This document shows, piece by piece, positions 1 to 12,100 of a stretch of 64,000 nt of DNA. The translations under genes and the position numbers were made by a program. The notes under the pieces were generated by a model that made no database searches, was not told where the DNA came from, and saw nothing but the letters and a program-made list of their open reading frames with translations. Each line of letters begins with the position of its first letter. Within the stretch, counting starts at the first letter, position 1. The stretch is from Bolinopsis microptera (taxonomy: Eukaryota; Ctenophora; Tentaculata; Lobata; Bolinopsidae), in assembly GCF_026151205.1 (NCBI RefSeq), contig NC_087082.1, positions 20,360,494 to 20,424,493 of the forward strand. Reading direction: 5' to 3'.

Positions 1-249
1 TTACCTGGTTACATCGCTTAGTTAGTTTTATTTCTCTAGACTTTTTAAACTGAATTCACAGACAAATAATTAGTATTATTGGGGATGTTACAGATCTCTT
101 TTAATATTTTTGTCACTCGGTGGTTTTATTAGCTTCACGATAACAGTTTTACAGCAAGTTGCAAATCCACAAATCATCACACACATACATACATAACACA
201 CGCGTGCACACATCTTCACAATATTTACCAGCCCAATTTCCGGACTTCT

Positions 250-318
250 GACCAGTGTGACCAGTGTGACCAGCTGTGACTAGTGTGACTAGTGTGACCA
301 GTGTGACCAGTTGCAGTG
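250..318. repeat. 10-bp gtgtgaccag minisatellite
   Basis: About seven units of gtgtgaccag/gtgtgactag with small variations. Confidence 0.8.
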
Positions 319-577
319 TGACCAACAACAACAACAACCACTGTGTAGGTCCTGGTCAGCCAAATTCCATTAATGACCAGCCATTTACCCAGCCGGTTTT
401 ACCAACATTATGCCCGTTCAGGCGGGGGATTATGTTTACCTCGTAATGTTAGTCACGTGTAACTACACTTGTTGTAACTATGCCATATAATAAAGTGTGA
501 TCTGCAGCTGCTGTGATGTTGTGTCTCATGCTGTCTGTGTGGAGTGTAACACATTTTAACTGTAATTTTATTAAATT

Positions 578-685
578 CACGTGGTGTTGTGATGACGTCA
601 CGTGGTGTTGTGATGACGTCACGTGGTGTTGTGATGACGTCACGTGGTGTTGTGATGACGTCACGTGGTGTTGTGATGACGTCAC
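578..685. repeat. 21-bp array of overlapping CRE and E-box motifs
   Basis: Five units of gtgatgacgtcacgtggtgt type. Each has TGACGTCA (CREB/ATF consensus); in all but the last it runs into CACGTG. Lies upstream of kinase exon A, presumably in an intron. Confidence 0.85.
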
Positions 686-1402
686 ATGATCAATAATCGT
701 GGTGTAAGTGTGTGAATAGAACTTAATGGGGTTGTGTACTGATTTTGGTTGAATTGTAGCATGAATTTAGAACTGGTATAGCTCAACTGGATGTATGTTA
801 ACTGGGCATGTTAACAAATCAGTTATAAAACATGGTGTGAATGAATTCATGTACTTCACTCCCATTATTTCATAATTTACTGAGATTGGCAGCATTAAAG
901 AATTAAAACCACAATATAAAACAAATATTTTAATTCTGCTCGTCAAATGCACTCGAAAAGAGATCTAGATCATGCATAAGATATTACAGTGCAGCTTATG
1001 TGTTACTGTTATAGCTGAAGATGAGTGCAGTTGGCATTGACTTTCAGAATTTACAGAAAATGAAATGTACAAAAGTCGTTCGTAAGGACAACTTAAACCA
1101 AATTTCTATAATACTAACTTAAAAATGACTTCCCTACACAATACTTACTAATACAATACTTGCACACAGCACAACCGGTCATATTCCTGTCTGTTTCCCT
1201 ACAAAAGTACAAACTGAACATGTAGTATACCTTTCTTACTAGCAGTAAATCAGGGTAAGAGTATTAATAAACTCGTCGAGCAATAAACTTGAAGTTTAAC
1301 GTATTATTTTTGTTGTAATGTTAATTATAGTGATTAATTAAAGTAGAGAAGCTATTGGCGATGTAATGAGACATATTCACATGACAGTGTTACACGTGAT
1401 GC

Positions 1403-1412
1403 CCATATAAGG
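1403..1412. promoter_or_regulatory. CArG-box match, copy 1
   Basis: CCATATAAGG, a perfect SRF consensus, inside a 25-bp block (cgtgatgcccatataaggag..) repeated at 2494. Sequence match only. Confidence 0.3.
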
Positions 1413-2493
1413 AGTGAGAGCATTAATTATTATTATACACAGTCTAGTTAGTACCTCGTGATAATATGATCTTCTGAGAGGATGAAGGATCACGAGGTAC
1501 TTTGTTAACAAGAAGGCCAAACTTCTTCCGAGGCTCAGCCTCTGAGACAACCACAGGTATAATGTACACCAGAAGTAAAAAGCTACTTTACTAAAACCTT
1601 ACTTTTAGTACCAGTGTAGGGTCTACCCGGTAGTTTATTCTAGACCCTAAGTTTCTATGTAAAGATGTAACACTATTAATAGTGTAACAAGCCGGTGGCG
1701 GAGAGAGAGATGTAACACTATTAATAGTTACTATGGTAACGGTGGTGGTGTCCTTCTATTTTACTCACAGTGACTTGCAGTTAGTAGATTTATTCTTTAC
1801 GTCACAACGTCACAACGCAACTGTTAAATAGGTCTCTATTTGAGCTGCTCAAAGGGCTCATTTTAAGATTTTATCAGATAATGTCCTCTTATTGGCCATT
1901 AAACTATTAAAGTCTCTGTATCGGACTCAAGTAAAAGCATTGAAGGATGTAACGAATTTTAGAGCAGGGCGTGGTTTATTACGAATACAACTTGTGACGC
2001 TAACGAAGTGGACTATTTTAATGTTAACAATACTAATATGTAACAAATAATTTAATGTTCAAGTGCTATATTGTATGGACTTCATGATCTTTAAAAACTT
2101 CATAAATTTTACTAACTTTTGTTTGCAGACTTTAAAGATTACCTGCATCGTGAACAAATGATGACTAGATTTACAAAAATAACCAGTGAAAATCTATTTG
2201 AGTTTGTTTATATAGGTAATCAATAATCATTTGCCCAGACTGAAGGCATTCCTTATGTTGATATATATGAATTATAATATTTCTATTATTTCATGCCAAT
2301 CACCTCACGTAATAACGATAGAATATTTTTATGATAATATTGACTCCGCAAGAATATCGTAACTATTTTATTGAAAAAGAAATAGGAGTTATATGATTGA
2401 ATATCCTTGCCCATTTTTGTACCTGGCCCCATAAATTACAAATATTTGTGATAATATGATATTCTCATTATTTTACACGTGATGACGTGATGC

Positions 2494-2503
2494 CCATATA
2501 AGG
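2494..2503. promoter_or_regulatory. CArG-box match, copy 2
   Basis: Same block as at 1403, preceded by a CRE-like tgatgacgtgat. The block may be a dispersed repeat end and not a promoter. Confidence 0.3.
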
Positions 2504-2687
2504 AGTGAGAACACGACTGCTTAGAGAGATCAGGACTCTCTCTTTATCACGAGAACTCCTGTTTCAGGAATTATTGTGATAACGAGATATTCATATTGTA
2601 TTCTGGATTTCAGCTTTTAGGCGTAATTCTTAATAATATAATATATGCATTGGTCTGTGAACATGATCTGTGAAGTATGATCACGGT

Positions 2688-2764
2688 ATTAAGGCAGAGG
2701 CAATATGTAAGTGCGGTTATATTTTGCAAATAGTGCGATGCCTATATGTTGCCTCTGTCTTAAG
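2688..2764. repeat. Imperfect hairpin
   Basis: ttaaggcagaggcaatatg and its near-inverse (atgttgcctctgtcttaag) face each other across about 40 bases. Confidence 0.6.
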
Positions 2765-2941
2765 GGTGGTCTGTGAAGTGGGAATATGGTTTGCAAGCAT
2801 GATGTATCAATATAGCTTGTAAATGTGATTTTTAACTGAAGTCAGTGAACATAGCATGATCTGTGAGATAGTTATCAATATTAATCCACACTAAATAATC
2901 AATAAGATTGAGCTCAATACTAACTTTCTCCCCAATTCCAG

Positions 2942-3123
2942 TACACGACGCAGTCCCACACGCTTTATTGCCTGGTAATGGAATTAGCTGAAGGGGGAGA
3001 GTTGCTGACATTCGTCAAGAACAACAACGAACACAAGCGTCTTGAGGAGGCAAAGGCGAGACCTTTCGTACGCCAACTCATATCAGCTCTATACTATCTT
3101 CATAGCAAGGGCATCGTTCACAG
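2942..3123 (+). CDS. Kinase exon A: hinge, helices D-E, up to catalytic HR
   Basis: Phase 0 in, phase 2 out. Encodes the hinge and helices D-E ([36 protein letters not shown]) and ends in GIVH plus AG of the HRD Arg codon. The donor gtaacg lies inside the first unit of a 36-bp repeat that also copies the last 11 exon bases. Confidence 0.85.
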
Positions 3124-6100
3124 GTAACGTTAGATTTATGAAGGAGTAATCGTTCACAGGTAACGTTAGATTTATGAAGGAGTAATCGTTCACAGGTAAC
3201 GTTAGATTTATGAAGGAGTAATCGTTCACAGGTAACGTTAGATTTATGAAGGAGTAATCGTTCACAGGTAACGTTAGATTTATGAAGGAGTAATGCGTTC
3301 ACAGGTAACGTTAGATTTATGAAGGAGTAATCGTTCACAGGTAACGTTTAAAGATTTATGGATTCGTTGCAGGAATCAAACTGTTAAGTCCATAGTTTTA
3401 AGTTCCTGATTATTCTAAATTGAATCATTTAGATAAGTTAAATATTCCTGATCACTAAAATCTATGCAACAGTAATAGGGATACATTATAAGTTCTATTG
3501 TGATTAAGTCAAAAAAGAGAAAATTAGTCGGCAAATGATTTTAAAAGAGAGTTGGGATGGGGGGAGGAGGCAAAGGTACCTACAGTGTGTTTAGGCCTGT
3601 TATCTCAGATGATAGTAATATTTGCTGAATCAAGTGGTAAAATACGTAGATCGTTTTCTTATAGGATCGTTTATTGGTGGTGGTTCCCCAGAACTAATCA
3701 ATTATTCCGATGGTCTTATCAGCAGGTGGTTATGTGCCTTTCCTCGGTAGAATGTTCCGCGGTATTACAAACGCTGTCATTATGCATTTCTCTAGAGTTT
3801 CCAAAATAGTTGGAGAAAGACAGCACCCTAGCTCCGTCGTTACAGGGATAATTATGATTTGCCAATATTTGACCAAAGTTTACTTCAGAGATTTGAAGAT
3901 GGAAAACATCCTGCTCAACAAAAAGAAGACTGAAGTTAAAATAATCGGTGAGTCATTTAATTGGCAAGTTTCTTCTCTCTTCGCCTCTATCCTTTTGGGT
4001 TTTATCGTTCTCTTTCTTCGATAATTGATCTTATCGTTTTTCTAAAGTTCAACGCAGCTCACGACTGATTATCACTCAGAGGACTGAGCCAAACACAATC
4101 ATTTAAATTCGAAGCAAAATAATCGAGAAAACAACTTGCTTTCAAATTTGAAATTTTGGAATATATGGTTCCGCGCTATTGAGAATGGAGATTGTGTTGT
4201 CAGTAAAATGGCATCAGATATAAAATACATACTGCATCTAAATATATCATCTATTTTTTCCCTCGGGCATAAATACTTTTTTTCAGTCAAATAGTCAGAT
4301 ATTACATCGGTTATCAGACTGTGGATTGTTTAATCCTGATTAGTCGTGTTTATAGTAAAACTTCATTTCTTATTGTGTCAGCGCCTTCCTGGCTCAGTTG
4401 GTTAGAGCGTCAGTCTCATAATCTGAAGGTCGTGAGTTCGAGCCTCACGGAGGGCATAGATTTTGTCCAATCACAAACAAGAATGGTTAATTTCTAGAAA
4501 GAGTTGAGAGGTTTCAAATCACTTTTATCTTCTATCCAATAAAACTTCACACTACCCCTGTCAAGATAAAGAATGTTTCATTAGCAAGTGAACCAATGTT
4601 CAGTCCAATATTCTCGTGTGTGATCGGGGAGATCAAATTGCCACGAATATGGTCGTAATAGCTCTAATTATAAGGTTAAGTATTGGAATCTTGCTCTTTC
4701 ACCCTCATTAGCATCATTATCCCTTAACTCGCTGTTCAAGTTTACTGATCCTATTTTTAGCACATTTTGATCACAAAGCAATAATTCTGAATGCCTGCAA
4801 CCGAAACCACGCCCTAAATATTCTAATTTCTTATCCTGTAACCTGGAACCACGATTTTGGTGACCCTAAAACCCGGTTCACGGTAAGTATGTATAGTCAA
4901 CCAATTTGCAGGTATCAGGCCGCCCAAACTTCTCGTAGAGCTGTTATTAACATATCGGTTGACTTGTCGTTACTTGTGTGCCAACTGGCACGTGAGCCAA
5001 ATAATAACCATGTAAGTTGAATATACCACGTATAAATATGGTAAACTGTTCAAGAGCCTCACTAATTACACTCGCATCTGCTTGTACAAGCAAATCATGA
5101 TGACCGTGGTGGATATTAATTGCACAGCCATTGGTCCAGGGGCCAATCGTCTACATTTAATCACGATTTGTAGTGTATGGAACGCGCGAAACTTATTTTA
5201 AAATGAAAATATGAAGCAACTCAGCGCCCAGTGTGACATGACGAGAAATTCTGTATTCGGACTATTGAAAGTCGTGTGCCCCATGAAATACTTTCGGATT
5301 CTGATATGATCCTTTTCTCTTCTTTGGGACACCTCATGCTGGTTGAATCACACCTATCTGATATATTTTGTTGATAAGACTGAGCTGAACGGATTTGTAT
5401 GCAAATCTGAAATCGGGCCAGATGTGCAGTGCGCGGCTTATAGGATTATAGTCCGTACTTTCACGTACTGGACGATTTGTAAACAAAGGATTGTTGAAAA
5501 TTGAAATTTGAAACTTGAACAGGGCAATGTCATAAAAAACCCTAGTTTATCAATCGTCACATCCATCAGGCATATGCGTTTCTAACCAAGGACTTGTTCG
5601 AGAGGAAAGATTCACCTAGCAGTACCGACCCACAGTAATCAGTATTTACTATTTAGGTACTACGCTATAAATTTGGGAGTCATGGCAACAGCACTCACCA
5701 AACACATCCCCAGATTTTGGTTTGAGTAATCACCACGAGGTCGGAGAACTGTTGTCCACACATTGCGGCTCTCCAGAGTATGCTGCTCCGGAGTTATTTG
5801 TTGCTGGCCGACAGTACGGCGCTGAGGTTTGTCTTTTAACAAGTGCATTGTTGAGTGTGAGAGACGTTTTTTTTAAACACTTCTACTACTACTACTATGT
5901 CGGAACTAAGTCCGATCGACGCCAGATAACCCCCTCCATATATCCTTGTCCCACATCAGGGTTCGCAGTTCCTCTTTAGAGTTTGTCCCAACTTCCTTCA
6001 GTAACAGTTATAAAAATGGTGGGTTCTTTATCTGCCCCAATCCAGACTCCAGAGTCAGACCATCATGTCAAAACCTTCAGGCTAAATGAAATGAAATAAG

Positions 6101-9100
6101 TAAATTAAATGAGTAAATAGCTACAAGGATTACGTTCTGATCGAGCAATAACAATGAATAATGAATAATGTGTTACTGAAATTTCCCCTACAGGTTGACG
6201 TGTGGAGTTTAGGTGTGAACATGTACGCCATGTTAGTCGGTAAACTGCCCTTCAGATCCTCCCGGAACCACAGCAACCCCCGAGCCAAGCTCCTTCAACA
6301 GATATCAGCCGGGCTGGGCGCTCATCAGGAGGCTGATGCCGCTCATCTTCATCCCTGTGAGTATAATGTACTTCAGTACCAGGTAACCAGGTAACCAGGT
6401 AACCAGGTAACCAGGTAACCAGGTAACCAGGTAACCAGGTAACCAGGTAACCAGGTAACCAGGATGCCGCTCATCTTCAACCCTGTGAGTATGATGTACT
6501 TCAGTACCAGGTAACCAGGTAACCAGGTAACCAGGTAACCAGGTAACCAGGTAACCAGGTAACCAGGTAACCAGGTAACCAGGTAACCAGGTAACCAGGT
6601 AACCAGGTAACCAGGTAACCAGGTAACCAGGATGCCGCTCATCTTCATCCCTGTGAGTATCATGAGTTTTTGGAGAAGGAGGTTGGGTTTCAAAAATAAA
6701 TTGAATGGTTTATCAGGAATTTGGATGCTTATTACATGATTGCTCATTAATTTAAAGCTTATCTTCCATTATTATATTTCATATCTGAGGTTTACACACC
6801 ATTCTTTTCTGAAGAGTAACAACTGATAAAGATCCTATTTCAGCGTGTCTAAATCTGATAAAAGGGATGTTACAACCAGACCCCTGTAAAAGGCTGAAGC
6901 TGACTGCTGTAATGCAACACCCGTGGGTTACGAACAAGGGAACGTGGCCTCTTTACCCTTACATTACCCCCAAGTGTAATGATGCCTTAGAAAAACAGGT
7001 AGGTCACTTCAGTACCAGGTAACCAGGTAACCAGGTAACCAGGTAACCAGGTAACCAGGTTGCCATGGGTAACGAACAAGGGAACGTGGCCTCTTTACCC
7101 TTACATTACCCCCAAGTGTAATGATGCCTTAGAAAAACAGGTAGGTCATTATAGGAGGGCAGTTTTGTTCAACAACATAAACTGTGTTTGTGCTGGGCAT
7201 TTTTCGGCTTTTTCAAATCTCTTTGAAATAAAATTTGTCAAAATCTCTCGTTAAAAAATAAACTTTGTCAATATTACCCGTAAAAAATTTGTCAAAAACT
7301 CTCGTTAAAAATAAAATTTGTCAGACTTTGCCGGGGGTCCCTCCAAACATCTCAGATCAAATAATCACGCACTCTCCCGATCCCACCTAAACCCCCTTTT
7401 GCCAGGTAATACACCAGATGTCACGACTGCTAAAAGTCAACCAGTCTGACATTAAACGAGCTATAGACGAGAACAGGCTGGACTGGATATCAGCTATTTA
7501 TCATCTGTTGATGCGGGACAAAGAACAACACCTCGCTGCTAAAGTTTCCAACGTAAGTTATTTGGGTTACGTGGTTAATCAATAATCATCTGTCATTTTA
7601 AAATTCATGACTCGACACAAACAAATTTTTCTTATCTCACCGATATTGAAGAGTGGAAGTTGTTGATAACCTACAGTACTTAGTCATCTGATAACAAGCT
7701 TCGAACACTTCTAGAATCTCAAATAACCCCCTCACATCCCCTCAGTTCCACGACCCCTCACTAACCCCTCGGTTCCCCGACCCCTCACTAACCCATCACC
7801 TCTTTACAACATCATCCCCAGCTGAAGACGATTTACACATGTATTTTGAAAGCTCCTGCTAAAACAAACTTTTCGTATCACTTATATGTTTTAAATAATC
7901 CCCATCCAGTCTCCAGACTAACCCATCAGTTCAACGACCCCTCACTAGCCCCTCAGTTCCCCGACCCCTCACTAACCCATCAGTTCAACGACCCCTCACT
8001 AACCCCTCAGTTACCCGACCCCTCACAAACCCCTCAGTTCCCCGACCCCCCACTAACCCATCAGTTCCATAACCCCTCACTCACCCCTCAGTTCCCCGAC
8101 CCCTCACTAACCCATCAGTTCCCCGACACCTCACTAACCCCTCAGTTCCCCGACACCTCACTAACCCCTCAGTTCCCCGACCCCTCACTAACCCCTCAGT
8201 TCCTCGACCCCTCACTAACCCCTCAGTTCACCGACCCCTCACCGACCCCTCAGTTCCCCGACCCCTCATTAACCCTCGTTCCCCGACCCCTCACTAACCC
8301 CTCACATCCCAGACCCCTCACTAACCCCTCACATCCCCGACCCCTCACTAACCCCTCCGTTCCCCGACCCCTCACTAACCCCTCAGTTCCCCGACCCCGC
8401 ACTAACCCCTCAGTTCCCCGACCCCGCACTAACCCCTCAGTTCCACGACCCCTCACTAACCCCTCAGTTCCCCGACCCCCCACTAACCCATCAGTTCCAT
8501 AACCCCTCACTCACCCCTCAGTTCCCCGACCTCTCTCTAACCCCCCGTTCCCCGACCCCTCACTAACCCCTCACATCCCCGACCCCTCACTAACTCCTCC
8601 GTTCCCCGACCCCTCACTAACCCCTCAGTTCCCCGACCCCGCACTAACCCTCAGTTCCCCGACCCCGCACTAACCCCTCAGTTCCCCGACCCCTCACTAA
8701 CCCCTCCGTTCCCCGACTCCTCACTAACCCCTCCGTTCCCCGACCCCTCACTAACCCCTCAGTTCCCCGACCCCTCACTAACCCCTCAGTTCCCCGACCC
8801 CTCACTAACCCCTCACTTCCCCGACCCCTCACTAACCCCTCCATTCCCCGACCCCTCACTAACCCCTCACATCCCAGACCTCGCTGAGTGGTGAGATGAC
8901 GGAGAGTACGAGTGGAGTGGGGACCTCTATTGCAGACGAGCAGGAGTCCAAGACAATAGAGCAGATCACAGCACTCACCCTGAACGGCAGACACAGCTCC
9001 CCTGCTACTCCTCTAATGTAAGTTTATTTAGAGACACAGCTCCCCTGCTACTCCTCTAATGTAAGTTTAGTTAGAGACACAGCTCCCCTGCTACTCCTCT

Positions 9101-12100
9101 AATGTAAGTTTATTTAGAGACACAGCTCCCCTGCTACTCCTCTAATGTAAGTTTAGTTAGAGACACAGCTCCCCTGCTACTCCTCTAATGTAAGTTTATT
9201 TAGAGACACAGCTCCCCTGCTACTCCTCTAATGTAAGTTTAGTTAGAGACACAGCTCCCCTGCTACTCCTCTAATGTAAGTTTAGTTAGAGACACAGCTC
9301 CCCTGCTACTCCTCTAATGTAAGTTTAGTTAGAGACACAGCTCCCCTGCTACTCCTCTAATGTAAGTTTAGTTAGAGACACAGCTCCCCTGCTACTCCTC
9401 TAATGTAAGTTTAGTTAGAGACACAGCTCCCCTGCTACTCCTCTAATGTAAGTTTATTTAGAGACACAGCTCCCCTGCTACTCCTCTAATGTAAGTTTAT
9501 TTAGAGACACAGCTTCCCTGCTACTCCTCTAATGTAAGTTTATTTAGAGACACAGCTCCCCTGCTACTCCTCTAATGTAAGTTTATTTAGAGACACAGCT
9601 CCCCTGCTACTCCCCTAATGTAAGTTTAGTTAGAGACACAGCTCCCCTGCTACTCCTCTAATGTAAGTTTATTTAGAGACACAGCTCCCCTGCTACTCCT
9701 CTAATGTAAGTTTAGTTAGAGACACAGCTCCCCTGCTACTCCTCTAATGTAAGTTTAGTTGGAGACACAGCTCCCCTGCTACTCCTCTAATGTAAGTTTA
9801 TTTAGAGACACAGCTCCCCTGCTACTCCTCTAATGTAAGTTTATTTAGAGACACAGCTCCCCTGCTACTCCTCTAATGTAAGTTTATTTAGAGACACAGC
9901 TCCCCTGCTACTCCTCTAATGTAAGTTTATTTAGAGACACAGCTCCCCTGCTACTCCTCTAATGTAAGTTTATTTAGAGACACAGCTCCCCTGCTACTCC
10001 TCTAATGTAAGTTTATTTAGAGACACAGCTCCCCTGCTACTCCCCTAATGTAAGTTTAGTTAGAGACACAGCTCCCCTGCTACTCCTCTAATGTAAGTTT
10101 ATTTAGAGACACAGCTCCCCTGCTACTCCTCTAATGTAAGTTTATTTAGAGACACAGCTCCCCTGCTACTCCTCTAATGTAAGTTTAGTTGGAGACACAG
10201 CTCCCCTGCTACTCCTCTAATGTAAGTTTATTTAGAGACACAGCTCCCCTGCTACTCCTCTAATGTAAGTTTAGTTGGAGACACAGCTCCCCTGCTACTC
10301 CTCTAATGTAAGTTTATTTAGAGACACAGCTCCCCTGCTACTCCTCTAATGTAAGTTTATTTAGAGACACAGCTCCCCTGCTACTCCTCTAATGTAAGTT
10401 TATTTAGAGACACAGCTCCCCTGCTACTCCTCTAATGTAAGTTTATTTAGAGACACAGCTCCCCTGCTACTCCTCTAATGTAAGTTTATTTAGAGACACA
10501 GCTCCCCTGCTACTCCTCTAATGTAAGTTTATTTAGAGACACAGCTCCCCTGCTACTCCTCTAATGTAAGTTTATTTAGAGACACAGCTCCCCTGCTACT
10601 CCTCTAATGTAAGTTTATTTAGAGACACAGCTCCCCTGCTACTCCTCTAATGTAAGTTTATTTAGAGACACAGCTCCCCTGCTACTCCTCTAATGTAAGT
10701 TTAGTTAGAGACACAGCTCCCCTGCTACTCCTCTAATGTAAGTTTATTTAGAGACACAGCTCCCCTGCTACTCCTCTAATGTAAGTTTAGTTAGAGACAC
10801 AGCTCCCCTGCTACTCCTCTAATGTAAGTTTATTTAGAGACACAGCTCCCCTGCTACTCCTCTAATGTAAGTTTAGTTAGAGACACAGCTCCCCTGCTAC
10901 TCCTCTAATGTAAGTTTAGTTAGAGACACAGCTCCCCTGCTACTCCTCTAATGTAAGTTTATTTAGAGACACAGCTCCCCTGCTACTCCTCTAATGTAAG
11001 TTTAGTTAGAGACACAGCTCCCCTGCTACTCCTCTAATGTAAGTTTAGTTAGAGACACAGCTCCCCTGCTACTCCTCTAATGTAAGTTTAGTTAGAGACA
11101 CAGCTCCCCTGCTACTCCTCTAATGTAAGTTTAGTTAGAGACACAGCTCCCCTGCTACTCCTCTAATGTAAGTTTATTTAGAGACACAGCTCCCCTGCTA
11201 CTCCTCTAATGTAAGTTTAGTTGGAGACACAGCTCCCCTGCTACTCCTCTAATGTAAGTTTATTTAGAGACACAGCTCCCCTGCTACTCCTCTAATGTAA
11301 GTTTATTTAGAGACACAGCTCCCCTGCTACTCCTCTAATGTAAGTTTATTTAGAGACACAGCTCCCCTGCTACTCCTCTAATGTAAGTTTAGTTAGAGAC
11401 AAAGCTCCCCTGCTACTCCTCTAATGTAAGTTTAGTTAGAGACACAGCTCCCCTGCTACTCCTCTAATGTAAGTTTAGTTAGAGACACAGCTCCCCTGCT
11501 ACTCCTCTAATGTAAGTTTATTTAGAGACACAGCTCCCCTGCTACTCCTCTAATGTAAGTTTATTTAGAGACACAGCTCCCCTGCTACTCCTCTAATGTA
11601 AGTTTAGTTGGAGACACAGCTCCCCTGCTACTCCTCTAATGTAAGTTTATTTAGAGACACAGCTCCCCTGCTACTCCTCTAATGTAAGTTTATTTAGAGA
11701 CACAGCTCCCCTGCTACTCCTCTAATGTAAGTTTATTTAGAGACACAGCTCCCCTGCTACTCCTCTAATGTAAGTTTATTTAGAGACACAGCTCCCCTGC
11801 TACTCCTCTAATGTAAGTTTATTTAGAGACACAGCTCCCCTGCTACTCCTCTAATGTAAGTTTATTTAGAGACACAGCTCCCCTGCTACTCCTCTAATGT
11901 AAGTTTATTTAGAGACACAGCTCCCCTGCTACTCCTCTAATGTAAGTTTATTTAGAGACACAGCTCCCCTGCTACTCCTCTAATGTAAGTTTATTTAGAG
12001 ACACAGCTCCCCTGCTACTCCTCTAATGTAAGTTTAGTTAGAGACACAGCTCCCCTGCTACTCCTCTAATGTAAGTTTATTTAGAGACACAGCTCCCCTG

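Larger units (their letters stand above)
1..2941 (+). other. Presumed intron upstream of kinase exon A
   Basis: No exon encoding the kinase N-lobe (glycine loop, VAIK) could be found. Holds the 10-bp and 21-bp arrays, two CArG blocks, a hairpin and AT-rich sequence. Other arms: agtacctcgtgat at 1451 with its inverse near 1490. Confidence 0.5.

Noticed and set aside
7846..8994. Pro/Thr-rich + strand and Gly/Arg-rich - strand frames in the 27-bp array
   Set aside because: Peptides are translated minisatellite; the array is the acceptor tract of exon G and no independent gene signal exists.
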